Source of the DNA: Archaeoglobus sp. UBA230
GTDB taxonomy: Archaea > Halobacteriota > Archaeoglobi > Archaeoglobales > Archaeoglobaceae
Direction: 5' to 3'
Assembly (NCBI GenBank): GCA_002507545.1
Contig: DAVR01000011.1
Span: forward strand, 1-64,000
Length of the DNA stretch: 64,000 nucleotides
The notes beneath the pieces were generated by a model that had not been told where the DNA came from, did no database searches, and saw only the letters and a program-made list of their open reading frames with translations. This document shows, piece after piece, positions 8,185 to 14,629 of this stretch; position 1 is the first letter of the stretch, and every line of letters starts with the position of its first letter. The position numbers and the translations under genes are program-made.

Positions 8185-8270
8185 AGAACTAAGTTCTATT
8201 GATACTTTAAAGTTCTATTAAAGAAACCTTTAAGTAACATAAGTTCTATTGTTAGAACATAGTTCGATAG
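8185..8270 (+). promoter_or_regulatory. divergent regulatory region with AAGTTCTATT repeats
   Basis: Three exact AAGTTCTATT copies lie at 8191-8200, 8210-8219 and 8241-8250, with a degenerate fourth (AGTTCGATAG) at 8261-8270. The first is part of the palindrome AGAACT-A-AGTTCT at 8185-8197, and a reverse AGAACAT lies between the third and fourth. The 19-base spacing of copies 1-2 and of copies 3-4 suggests cooperative binding. The region separates the winged-helix gene (leftward) from the ribbon-helix-helix gene (rightward), and either product could bind here. Confidence 0.7.
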
Positions 8271-8284
8271 GAGGGATGTGAAAT

Positions 8285-8497
8285 ATGGGTGTGGTAAAAG
8301 TTGTTGTACCTGACGAAATGCACGAAGAAGTCAGAGAACTGGTTAAAAGACGCAAGTACCGTAGCGTCGCCGACTTCTTCTACATTGCAGCCCGTAAGGA
8401 GCTTGATAGAATAAAAGCGGAGAAGAGACTCCAGCGCTGGGAGAAGATGCAGCAGGAGGGCGACTGCGAGATCATCAGCGATGCGGAGGTGGTTTGA
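8285..8497 (+). CDS. ribbon-helix-helix DNA-binding protein
   Basis: This 70-residue protein has the ribbon-helix-helix pattern: a beta strand KVVVPDEM at residues 5-12, helix EEVRELVKRR, a turn at KYRSVADF, and a second helix FFYIAARKEL. Such proteins dimerise to bind operator repeats. GGAGGGATG lies just before the ATG. It heads the rightward run of small genes and sits next to the AAGTTCTATT repeats, so autoregulation is likely. Its C-terminus is charged and may contact a partner such as the next gene product. Confidence 0.85.
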   Translation: MGVVKVVVPDEMHEEVRELVKRRKYRSVADFFYIAARKELDRIKAEKRLQRWEKMQQEGDCEIISDAEVV

Positions 8498-8911
8498 GTG
8501 TCTTTTGTTGAGATTTTAATCGATGCTGGAGCATTGTCAGAAAAAGCGAGGGAAAAGTACATCAAATGGCAGGAAGAATGGGAGGGAACCTGCAAAGACG
8601 GATATCGTTTCACGGAATTCAAGATTGAAGAGCTGAGCATAGATTACGATGGTAGTCTGAATCTAACACTAATATCTGGAGAGAACTGCGAGCAAGTATT
8701 TGTTTCTATCAGCATACCTTTCGTGACTTGGTTCATGGAAATGGCGAGACGAGACGACTTTAACACAATAATCAAGTTGCTCGAAAAGAAGCAGAAGGAA
8801 ATCAGCAAAGCTCTCGGGGCGCTGAAAGGTGTAAAGGCTGTTCTGAGGAAAATAAAGTCTGAGCAGAAAGTGAATGATGCCGAGATGGGGAATAAAGATG
8901 CCAGTCCTTGA
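8498..8911 (+). CDS. unknown 137-residue protein
   Basis: The gene starts at a GTG immediately after the stop of the ribbon-helix-helix gene, so it is translationally coupled to it. The N-terminal 60 residues look like a compact alpha/beta domain. Residues 75-130 are helical and Lys-rich (KLLEKKQKEISKAL, then GVKAVLRKIKSEQK), probably a coiled coil. No membrane segment or known motif was found. It may be an oligomerising partner of the upstream DNA-binding protein. Confidence 0.72.
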   Translation: MSFVEILIDAGALSEKAREKYIKWQEEWEGTCKDGYRFTEFKIEELSIDYDGSLNLTLISGENCEQVFVSISIPFVTWFMEMARRDDFNTIIKLLEKKQKEISKALGALKGVKAVLRKIKSEQKVNDAEMGNKDASP

Positions 8912-9101
8912 AGTCGAACCACTTACCGAAGACATCGAGCCGCAGCACAAGATCTGTCCCCTGAGGGCCATAGCCTACACCATAGCTGGCGTTCCAAATA
9001 AGGTGCAGGAACCGCTCTGCATAGGCCAGAGATGTGCCTGGTTCATCCCCGAAGACGAGGGCTTGGGCGTTTGTGTGCTCAAGAGGCTTGCCTGGCCGTG
9101 A
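8898..9101 (+). CDS. small Cys-rich protein
   Basis: This 67-residue protein has four cysteines, two of them in ICPLRA and CIGQRCAWF, with a last one in GVCVLKR. The pattern suits zinc or iron-sulfur binding. I take ATG 8898; an in-frame ATG at 8874 is possible but lies further inside the preceding gene. The gene overlaps the end of the previous gene in another frame. It belongs to a run of at least six very small Cys-containing genes. Confidence 0.65.
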   Translation: MPVLEVEPLTEDIEPQHKICPLRAIAYTIAGVPNKVQEPLCIGQRCAWFIPEDEGLGVCVLKRLAWP

Positions 9102-9111
9102 GGTGAGAGTG

Positions 9112-9306
9112 ATGGGAGTCTGCAACAATCCGAGAAGCTATTATTTCGACACACAAGTTGATGATGACTTCCAGCCAGAAGAATGTGGATTCAGAACCTG
9201 CAAGTACTGTCCTCATTTCATCAGAGCAAGCGAACTTGACGATATGGCATACTATGAGCTGGAGAGAGAAAGAGAGAGGCTGACAAGGCTTTTTGGAGTG
9301 CTATAG
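9112..9306 (+). CDS. small Cys-containing protein
   Basis: This 64-residue protein starts at ATG 9112 after a clear GAGGTGAG site. It has cysteines near residue 4 and at ECGFRTCKYCPHF (about 25-33), a possible metal site, then a charged helix rich in Glu and Arg at the C-terminus (ELERERERL). I do not recognise the family. Confidence 0.65.
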   Translation: MGVCNNPRSYYFDTQVDDDFQPEECGFRTCKYCPHFIRASELDDMAYYELERERERLTRLFGVL

Positions 9307-9317
9307 GGTGAGGCCTG

Positions 9318-9437
9318 ATGAAGTTGGTCATGCGGATCTACTGCACAAAGCCCGACTGTGATCGCAGCGTCAACAGCTGCATCTGGGGTGGCTGTGCCTG
9401 TGAGCATGCGAGGTTCGAGGAGGTAGATGCCGAATGA
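9318..9437 (+). CDS. 39-residue Cys-rich miniprotein
   Basis: This small frame starts at ATG 9318 after GGGTGAGG and ends in TGA overlapping the ATG of the next gene. The product has five cysteines in about 25 residues (IYCTKPDCDRSV, then SCIWGGCACEH), a strong metal-binding pattern. The tight coupling to its neighbours and the ribosome binding site support it as a real gene despite its size. Confidence 0.6.
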   Translation: MKLVMRIYCTKPDCDRSVNSCIWGGCACEHARFEEVDAE

Positions 9438-9811
9438 TCCGCTGTCCTCGCTGCAACTCTTCCTGCTTCGAACCCCTTGATGACGGTACTCTCATCTGCT
9501 GCCAGTGCGGCTCAGTAATCGAACCCGATCCCGAGCTGACAATCCCGCTCGGCGAGACTTGGAGCGGCTTCGAGTTCATCAAGATCCGCCGCTACAAACG
9601 CAAACAGGGCTACAAAATCACTTTCATCCGCCGCTACTGGAGCGGCAAGTACCGCACGCTCGCAACCGATCAGGCCCAGACGGCTGACGAGATCATCCAG
9701 AAGATCAACGAATCTCTGCTTCCTATTTTCAAGCTGCCGAGAGATGTTGAGGATAAGATCAGACAGTTCTGCGGTGAGGTGATAACGTGCAAGTCCTACA
9801 GCTCCCCCTGA
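9434..9811 (+). CDS. zinc-ribbon protein
   Basis: This 125-residue protein begins with a zinc ribbon, CPRC at residues 4-7 and CCQC at about 22-25. A basic beta-rich region follows (FIKIRRYKRKQGYK and ITFIRRYW), then a helical C-terminus. The ribbon plus basic patch suggests nucleic-acid binding. The ATG overlaps the stop of the 39-residue gene (ATGA). Base composition here is GC-rich compared with the left arm. Confidence 0.75.
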   Translation: MIRCPRCNSSCFEPLDDGTLICCQCGSVIEPDPELTIPLGETWSGFEFIKIRRYKRKQGYKITFIRRYWSGKYRTLATDQAQTADEIIQKINESLLPIFKLPRDVEDKIRQFCGEVITCKSYSSP

Positions 9812-9951
9812 AGAAGCTCAAAATAGATGGCGAGGAGTTCCTCGAATGGCTCGACAAAATCCCAGAACCCGAACGAAAAAAGTACAGCCCAGAGTTCTTC
9901 GCCACCCTCTTCGTCGTCGAGAATGTCCTCGAAGCCTACTACGGGGGGTAA
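9787..9951 (+). CDS. 54-residue unknown protein
   Basis: A GTG start at 9787 follows a good GGTGAGGTG site inside the end of the previous gene. The product starts VQVLQLPLKKLKIDG and continues with acidic and aromatic helices (EEFLEWLDKIPEPE, then FFATLFVVENVLEAYY). It stops three bases before the next ATG. I do not recognise it. A longer frame across these bases in another phase (9846-10580) is Arg/Ser-rich and looks like a shadow. Confidence 0.55.
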   Translation: MQVLQLPLKKLKIDGEEFLEWLDKIPEPERKKYSPEFFATLFVVENVLEAYYGG

Positions 9952-9954
9952 GCG

Positions 9955-10296
9955 ATGAGGAGGCAGCTTTCCCTCTCCCACTTCTCCGGTCCCGACGGTT
10001 TCGAGCGCTACATCGAGATGGTCGAGGATGGCAAGGAGGGCGAACTCCTCGCCGAGCTTGCTGTGGAAATCGCAAGAGAGCAGGGCTACGTGACGGCCGA
10101 CGACCTCCGCCACGCGGTCGAAGCCCTCGGTATCAGACTGAGGAAGAGCTACAACATCTTCGGAGCCGTGCTGGCGTCGCTGAAGCGAAAGGGTGTTCTG
10201 CGCGTAGCCGGCTACAGACCTTCAGAGGTGCCGACATCGCACGCCCGTCCAATTGCCATCTTCGTTCTCAACGAGGAGGGCGATCCCAATGCTTGA
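9955..10296 (+). CDS. probable winged-helix protein
   Basis: This 113-residue protein has a helical N-terminus, then a probable winged-helix segment: GYVTADDLRHAVEALGI, SYNIFGAVLASLKRKGVLRVAGY. The final strand PIAIFVLNEEG may complete the wing. A GGGGGG tract four bases before the ATG may serve as a weak ribosome binding site. It lies in the tight run leading to PCNA and may regulate or take part in replication, but I have no direct evidence for that. Confidence 0.7.
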   Translation: MRRQLSLSHFSGPDGFERYIEMVEDGKEGELLAELAVEIAREQGYVTADDLRHAVEALGIRLRKSYNIFGAVLASLKRKGVLRVAGYRPSEVPTSHARPIAIFVLNEEGDPNA

Positions 10297-10534
10297 AGCC
10301 CAGTTCCACAGCATTCTTTCCTGGTTCAGGACGCTGCAGCCGGTGGAGAAGAAGCTCGTCATCGACATCCTCACCAACGAGCTCGGCAGCGAAGCTATCG
10401 AGTGCACCTACTGCGGCCGCCGGGTCAGAAACCCAGTCTGGCTATCCAATCTCCCTCTCTGCCACCGCTGCCACTCGTGGCTGTTCAGCCCCGTCACCAA
10501 GCTCAGGCTCGCCTACGGCAGGATCAAGAGGTGA
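10289..10534 (+). CDS. small zinc-ribbon protein upstream of PCNA
   Basis: This 81-residue protein starts at ATG 10289 with GAGGAGGG in front of it, inside the end of the previous gene. An N-terminal helical half (QPVEKKLVIDILTNEL) is followed by a Cys4 ribbon, CTYCGRR and CHRCHSW. The stop lies six bases before the PCNA start, so it is probably cotranslated with PCNA and may be a nucleic-acid-binding accessory factor. Confidence 0.72.
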   Translation: MLEAQFHSILSWFRTLQPVEKKLVIDILTNELGSEAIECTYCGRRVRNPVWLSNLPLCHRCHSWLFSPVTKLRLAYGRIKR

Positions 10535-10540
10535 TGAACC

Positions 10541-11260
10541 TTGTCTGAGTTTTCCCTTGCTATTAAGGCTGAAATATTAAAGAGGATCGTCACGGCCGTC
10601 ACCAGCGTCGTCGAGGAAGCAAGGCTCTCACTCTCGCCAGAAGGACTGCAGATAACGGCGGTAGATCCAGGAAATGTCATGCTCGTTCACATCGACATGC
10701 GAAATTCAGATTTCTACAAGTTTAAGGTTGAGGACACCTTCGAGGTTGGCTTGGACTTCTCAAGGCTTGCGGACTTCCTCAAAGCCCTGAACAAGGACGA
10801 GCGGGTGAGCGTCGAAAGACACAACTCCAAAATAAGGTTCGCCGGCGACGTCATGCGGTACTCGCTCAGCGCAATCGACCCCTCAACCCTCAGAAAGCAA
10901 CCAAAGCTACCAGATCTGCAGTTCTCGGCGAGGGTCGAGATCGACCCAGCGGACTTCGCCAAGGCGATAGCCATCTGCGGAAAGTACTCCGACCGGGTGG
11001 GGCTTAGCGTCGAGGACGAAACATTCCTGATCCACGCAGCCGGCGACATCGACGATCTCAGCTTTGAGTTCACCGAAATACGCGCGGTGGTGGAGGGCGA
11101 GGGCGAGAGTCTGTTCTCTCTCGAATACCTCGGACCGATCGCCAAAGCCGTGTCGAAATTCGAGCGGCTAGAGATTCACCTCGGCACCAATATCCCAGTA
11201 GCCCTGAAGGCAGCGGAGCCCAGTGCGACGTTCTACGTTGCCCCGAGGGTGGATTGGTGA
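10541..11260 (+). CDS. PCNA-like sliding clamp encoded by the element
   Basis: This 239-residue protein is a PCNA homologue, the ring-shaped DNA clamp that holds polymerases and other enzymes on DNA. The two-domain PCNA pattern is visible: SLSPEGLQITAVDPGNVMLVHIDM in domain 1, LADFLKALNKDE, the interdomain region near 110-125, and a C-terminal strand ATFYVAPRV. It is slightly shorter than cellular archaeal PCNAs (about 245-250) and lacks their acidic tail. The start is TTG after GGTGATG. It sits directly upstream of the putative initiator, giving the element its own processivity factor. It could form homotrimers or insert into host rings. Confidence 0.9.
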   Translation: MSEFSLAIKAEILKRIVTAVTSVVEEARLSLSPEGLQITAVDPGNVMLVHIDMRNSDFYKFKVEDTFEVGLDFSRLADFLKALNKDERVSVERHNSKIRFAGDVMRYSLSAIDPSTLRKQPKLPDLQFSARVEIDPADFAKAIAICGKYSDRVGLSVEDETFLIHAAGDIDDLSFEFTEIRAVVEGEGESLFSLEYLGPIAKAVSKFERLEIHLGTNIPVALKAAEPSATFYVAPRVDW

Positions 11261-11280
11261 ATTCAGGAGCTCCTAGAACC

Positions 11281-11550
11281 ATGACCCGCTATTGTGAGGT
11301 CTGCGGGGCTGAGTTGAAACCGAACCAAGAAAAATACTGCAGCCCACAGTGCAAGGCGATAGCCCAGACCAAAGAGTGGCAACTCATCCAGGAACTCCGT
11401 AAAAGCGGCAGGGTCACCTTGGTTCAGCTCAGGATAATCGTAAGCCAGCGCTATGGTGTCAAAAGCGATGCTCACATCGAAGAGAGAATCTCAAGAATAA
11501 TGGGGCTCCTCAGGGAACTCAGCAAGATCGACATAATCATCCGGGCATGA
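11281..11550 (+). CDS. zinc-ribbon and winged-helix-like small protein
   Basis: This 89-residue protein starts with a Cys4 zinc ribbon of the type seen at the ends of DUF2116-like proteins: YCEVCGAEL and YCSPQCKA. A helical DNA-binding-like half follows (LIQELRKSGRVTLVQLRIIV and a second helix near residue 70). I choose ATG 11281; an in-frame TTG at 11254 would overlap the PCNA stop. The stop overlaps the ATG of the large HTH protein (ATGA), so these genes are coupled. Confidence 0.72.
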   Translation: MTRYCEVCGAELKPNQEKYCSPQCKAIAQTKEWQLIQELRKSGRVTLVQLRIIVSQRYGVKSDAHIEERISRIMGLLRELSKIDIIIRA

Positions 11551-13382
11551 GTTCCGACCTCTTCTCCTTCAAACCAGCCTCGGAAGTTAAAAAGACGATT
11601 TTTGACACGAACCGTGAGATAGCCGAGATAGAGGACCTACTCGAAATCTGTCGCATCTGCGATAAGGACAAGAGGGGGTGCCGATCATGCTTCATCTGGC
11701 AGGAGCTTCATAACAAAAATTGTGTAATGGGATCAGCAAATGAGCAAGTACTTACCGTTTCTCGGCAATCTGAGGTATCTCAAAAATTTTTTGACAACAT
11801 TGTCAAAAAGCCCCTCGGAAGATTGTCAAAATCCTCGGCCGTTGACATCTCATATATAAATATTTCGCCCGAAATTGTCAAAAAAGATGATTGGAGAAAT
11901 GCCTTAAATCCTGATTTTGACGGTCATAAGAAAATATCAAAAAGGAAAATAAAAACCTCCGAGAGATCGTCAAAAGGGATTTTGACAATCGGTAAGGTTC
12001 CGAGGGGTAGTACTGTTCAGCGGAAGGTCACCTCTTATACCGACCTTGAAAAACTCGATGAGTTCGATTGCAAAATAATAACTTTGATGAATGAAGACCA
12101 CCATCAAGCTGAGATCGCAAGGATTCTCGGAAAATCCAGGCAGGTAATATCCTACAGAGTGAAGAAAATACTGAAAACGGGCCTGGTTAAGGTGCTCAGG
12201 TTTGGCAAATTCATATATTATAAGCCCTCCTCCGACTTGCTGAATCTCGCTTATTCCAAATTAAATGAAATAGAAAAAGAAAATAAAAACACCAAAAACA
12301 AAGCCCTCGGAAGGGCCGAGGGGGCCGAGCCAAACCGCCCCAATCAACCAAAGCAGCCCGCTAAGTTCCTCTCCGATGTCCATCACATCACGGCAACTGT
12401 CAAAGTCAACGTGAGTAATGCCAAAGCCCTTCGACTCAAATGTCAAAACTGCCCCAAGTTCCGAGAGGGCCATAACTGCAAGTGCAAGGGTGCCCGCTAT
12501 GTCAGAATGAATAACTGGGATTTCCACGCCGTGAATTTCAACGGCTATGAGATCTCGGTCAACAACGGAAGGGAGATAACGGTAACTGTGAGGGGTGTTA
12601 AGGTCCTCGTTGACTTCCGCAACACTTCCGTACCACCATCCGACCAGATAAAGCTTAAAGTGAAGGACACAGTCAGATCCCTTCTTGAGAAGTACTTTGA
12701 CAGGTTCTGGAAAAATACGGGTATTGAAGTTATGATTGACTGGGATGACCCCTCAACACTGAGGATCAAAGGTGTCCACCTCGTCCTCGAAGAAAATGAG
12801 AAGAGAGTTCACAACATCCAAAAGACCCTCGACACGCAAACTGCCAAAGTTACAGGGGACATAGCTGATGTAGTGGTAGATGAATCTCCAGACGACGATG
12901 GAAGCCCTCAACCACACATCGAAGCCCACGTAAAAGACCTGCAGGCACTCGACTACTACCACGACCTCCTCAACGGCAAAATCCACGAAAAGCTTTCACA
13001 GCTCGAAGCAGCCCTCGCACCTGCGCAGAAGGCGGCATCCATCTACGGAGGAACTCCAGTATCCACCGAAGTAGCCGACCTGATTCGCAGGCTCGATGAA
13101 GAGTTTAGGGACCTACTCAAAAAGCAGGATCAGTACACTAAGCAATCCAGCTTGCTAAAGAGGGAAATTTCAGAGATTAAAGCCCTTATGCTGGATGTCA
13201 AAAAGGTTCTCGAAGCCCTCTGCAAGGCCGTCAAGGATATCTTTTTCGAAACTTTCGTCCAGCTGAACAACAAGCACGTCGGCGAGCTGAACAGGACACT
13301 CTCCTTGGTGGCCCACCTCCTTGACAAAATTGTAACCCTTGAGAAAAGATTGGATAAGTTGTATAACCCAGAATCTAGATAG
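11547..13382 (+). CDS. large HTH and zinc-motif protein, candidate replication initiator
   Basis: I do not recognise this 611-residue protein as a whole. It has a Cys cluster (C35, C38, C45, C48), a low-complexity Lys/Ser-rich spacer (about 60-150), a clear helix-turn-helix at about 171-225 (AEIARILGKSRQVISYRVKKIL), a second Cys cluster (C299, C302, C311, C313), an alpha/beta region to about 425, an acidic linker and a long C-terminal coiled coil (about 455-605). The DNA encoding the spacer carries a cluster of TTGTCAAAA repeats that look like iterons. With PCNA just upstream, the simplest reading is a replication initiator with an origin inside its own gene, as in phage lambda O. A transcription regulator is the alternative. 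Confidence 0.7.
   Translation: MSSDLFSFKPASEVKKTIFDTNREIAEIEDLLEICRICDKDKRGCRSCFIWQELHNKNCVMGSANEQVLTVSRQSEVSQKFFDNIVKKPLGRLSKSSAVDISYINISPEIVKKDDWRNALNPDFDGHKKISKRKIKTSERSSKGILTIGKVPRGSTVQRKVTSYTDLEKLDEFDCKIITLMNEDHHQAEIARILGKSRQVISYRVKKILKTGLVKVLRFGKFIYYKPSSDLLNLAYSKLNEIEKENKNTKNKALGRAEGAEPNRPNQPKQPAKFLSDVHHITATVKVNVSNAKALRLKCQNCPKFREGHNCKCKGARYVRMNNWDFHAVNFNGYEISVNNGREITVTVRGVKVLVDFRNTSVPPSDQIKLKVKDTVRSLLEKYFDRFWKNTGIEVMIDWDDPSTLRIKGVHLVLEENEKRVHNIQKTLDTQTAKVTGDIADVVVDESPDDDGSPQPHIEAHVKDLQALDYYHDLLNGKIHEKLSQLEAALAPAQKAASIYGGTPVSTEVADLIRRLDEEFRDLLKKQDQYTKQSSLLKREISEIKALMLDVKKVLEALCKAVKDIFFETFVQLNNKHVGELNRTLSLVAHLLDKIVTLEKRLDKLYNPESR
11787..11990 (+). repeat. iteron cluster (TTGTCAAAA), candidate replication origin
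   Basis: Exact TTGTCAAAA copies lie at 11800-11808, 11823-11831 and 11875-11883, with exact reverse copies TTTTGACAA at 11789-11797 and 11980-11988. Near matches lie at 11915-11923 and 11967-11975. The first pair forms a palindrome around a two-base centre. CCTCGG follows several copies. An AT-rich stretch with TATATAAATATTT lies at about 11851-11865 within the cluster. All of this is inside the low-complexity spacer of the HTH-protein gene. Confidence 0.65.
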
Positions 13383-13383
13383 A

Positions 13384-13530
13384 CTACGCTTTCCGTATAA
13401 CTATATCTCCATTCTCGTTCTCGTAATAGGCGATTAAGTCTCCTTCTTCGAGCTTTAGCTTCTCAACAACTCTTCTGATTATCGTCGTCTTGAATCCCTT
13501 GCTCACAGTCGATGTCCCCAAGAGTTTCAT
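13384..13530 (-). CDS. AbrB/SpoVT-family small DNA-binding protein
   Basis: This 48-residue protein reads MKLLGTSTVSKGFKTTIIR and then VVEKLKLEEGDLIAYYENENGD, the swapped-hairpin AbrB pattern (TVSxGFxTTIPxxV ... LKLxxGDxIxxY). Such proteins bind DNA as dimers, often as antitoxins or regulators. No toxin gene accompanies it. It converges with the HTH-protein gene and is divergent from the gene at 13611, with GTAAC repeats in between. Confidence 0.85.
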   Translation of the reverse strand: MKLLGTSTVSKGFKTTIIRRVVEKLKLEEGDLIAYYENENGDIVIRKA

Positions 13531-13600
13531 ATGTTACGATCGTACGAAAAGTATTTATAGTTATTCGTTCTATTGGTAACTAAAGTAACCAAAGTTACGA
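13531..13600. promoter_or_regulatory. GTAAC/GTTAC repeats between AbrB and a divergent gene
   Basis: GTAAC occurs at 13576-13580 and 13585-13589 and GTTAC at 13594-13598, making an inverted pair GTAAC-CAAA-GTTAC. ATGTTACGATCGTACG sits against the AbrB start. AAGTATTTATAG is a plausible TATA element. The AbrB-like product is the obvious candidate binder. Confidence 0.55.
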
Positions 13601-13610
13601 GGTGGTAGAG

Positions 13611-13910
13611 ATGGATGTGGTCTTCGTCAGAATCCAGAACAAATGTCAGAAGCCAACCAGTGCAACACGAATAATCTTCGCAGAGACTACAGACGCTCGT
13701 AACATAAGCGTATCGAGAACAAGAGACAAATACATTATTGAAATGGGATCGGTAGAAGTTGCGACTTCCTTAAACACTTTCACCAAGATTCTAATGCTAG
13801 GACTTGCAGCAATTCCAGATGAGTTCGTTGAAAATATATTCAAGGAAGTTAAAGAATTTAGGAACAGCATGGATTTTACGCCCCCCACTAATTCGAAGTT
13901 TATATTGTGA
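13611..13910 (+). CDS. unknown 99-residue protein
   Basis: The start is ATG 13611, placed by GAGGTGG just upstream; an in-frame GTG at 13602 overlaps that site. The product is a probable alpha/beta domain (DVVFVRIQNKC, IIFAETTDARNISVSR, KYIIEMGSVEVATSL) with two C-terminal helices. No known motif was found. The last twelve codons coincide with the conserved promoter module that precedes the next gene, so the C-terminal sequence FTPPTNSKF is partly dictated by that DNA element. Confidence 0.65.
   Translation: MDVVFVRIQNKCQKPTSATRIIFAETTDARNISVSRTRDKYIIEMGSVEVATSLNTFTKILMLGLAAIPDEFVENIFKEVKEFRNSMDFTPPTNSKFIL
13878..13906 (+). promoter_or_regulatory. conserved promoter module, copy 1
   Basis: ACGCCCCCCACTAATTC at 13878-13894 is followed by GAAG and TTTATATT. 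The same arrangement recurs at 16171 and 16786. The TTTATATT box lies about 38 bases before ATG 13938, the distance expected for an archaeal TATA box with a short leader. The upstream 17 bases are candidates for an activator site. Confidence 0.65.
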
Positions 13911-13937
13911 TTTACCTTCTAATGATTGGTGAGCGAT

Positions 13938-14207
13938 ATGTGTAACCCAGAAACTCTAAATCAAATTTTGGAGAGTATTGCTGAATTTAAAGATGAAATA
14001 AAAGCGCTGAGGGTAGAGTTTCAGCGAGTACATGAAGAATTTGAGCAACTCAAGCAGCTGATAATCGAGGGCAACGGCAAGCACATCCGTGAGATAAACA
14101 CCGCCCTGCAGACCATGGCCGCCCTCTGGCTCCGCATGGACCGCCTTGAATCAAAGCTTCAGGAATTCAGGTCCTCTTTTAGTGCTCTAGAAAATGATGC
14201 TCCTTGA
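13938..14207 (+). CDS. small coiled-coil protein
   Basis: This 89-residue protein is almost entirely helical, with heptad-like spacing (EIKALRVEFQRVHEEFEQLK, then ALWLRMDRLESKLQEFRS). Its second half resembles the C-terminal coiled coil of the HTH protein at 11547-13382 (NNKHVGELNRTL against NGKHIREINTAL, and a DKLEKRL/DRLESKL-like end). The two may therefore co-assemble or share ancestry. ATG 13938 is preceded by GGTGAG. Confidence 0.7.
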   Translation: MCNPETLNQILESIAEFKDEIKALRVEFQRVHEEFEQLKQLIIEGNGKHIREINTALQTMAALWLRMDRLESKLQEFRSSFSALENDAP

Positions 14208-14253
14208 TATAGATCGTCAGCTAAAGCTCACCGCTTTTACGGAGGTTTAACCC

Positions 14254-14625
14254 ATGGTCATGTACTTCAAAAATGAAACGGTCCTCAGCTTTCTCCTCGA
14301 AAACGGCTTAGTTTACACGCTCAGGAAGCATCTGAGAGAAAAGAACAAGGACGGAAGAACGGTCATCGACTGGATGACTCCCTACAAAGGATGCAAGAAG
14401 GTGGCCACGGCTCTCGTCACGTGGATCGGTCTCGTGGACCTAGAATCTCGAAAGGTCTTCACCCTCAACGATTCGAAACCCAAACCCCTCGAAGACTTCG
14501 TAAAGTTCAGCGGCTTTGGCTGCGTCGAGGACTGGATCAACGCCTACAGAGCCTTCGCAGGCAAGAAAACCAAAACCGCCCACCTTTATAAAGTCGTGCT
14601 CATGAAGATCCACGGCCTAAGGTGA
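14254..14625 (+). CDS. probable ASCH/PUA-like domain protein
   Basis: This 123-residue protein starts at ATG 14254 after TACGGAGG. The N-terminal segment ENGLVYTLRKHLRE resembles the start of ASCH domains. The later GFGCVEDWINAYRAF and closing strand LYKVVLMKIHGL resemble their conserved end. ASCH proteins are predicted RNA-binding or RNA-modifying domains found often in mobile elements. The assignment rests on pattern only. The next gene starts five bases after its stop. Confidence 0.5.
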   Translation: MVMYFKNETVLSFLLENGLVYTLRKHLREKNKDGRTVIDWMTPYKGCKKVATALVTWIGLVDLESRKVFTLNDSKPKPLEDFVKFSGFGCVEDWINAYRAFAGKKTKTAHLYKVVLMKIHGLR

Positions 14626-14629
14626 GAAT

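Noticed and set aside
9846-10580. 244-residue rightward frame across the zinc-ribbon region
   Set aside because: Its Arg/Ser/Gly/Pro-rich content is typical of an out-of-phase reading of GC-rich coding DNA. The overlapping small genes have ribosome binding sites and domain-like sequence.
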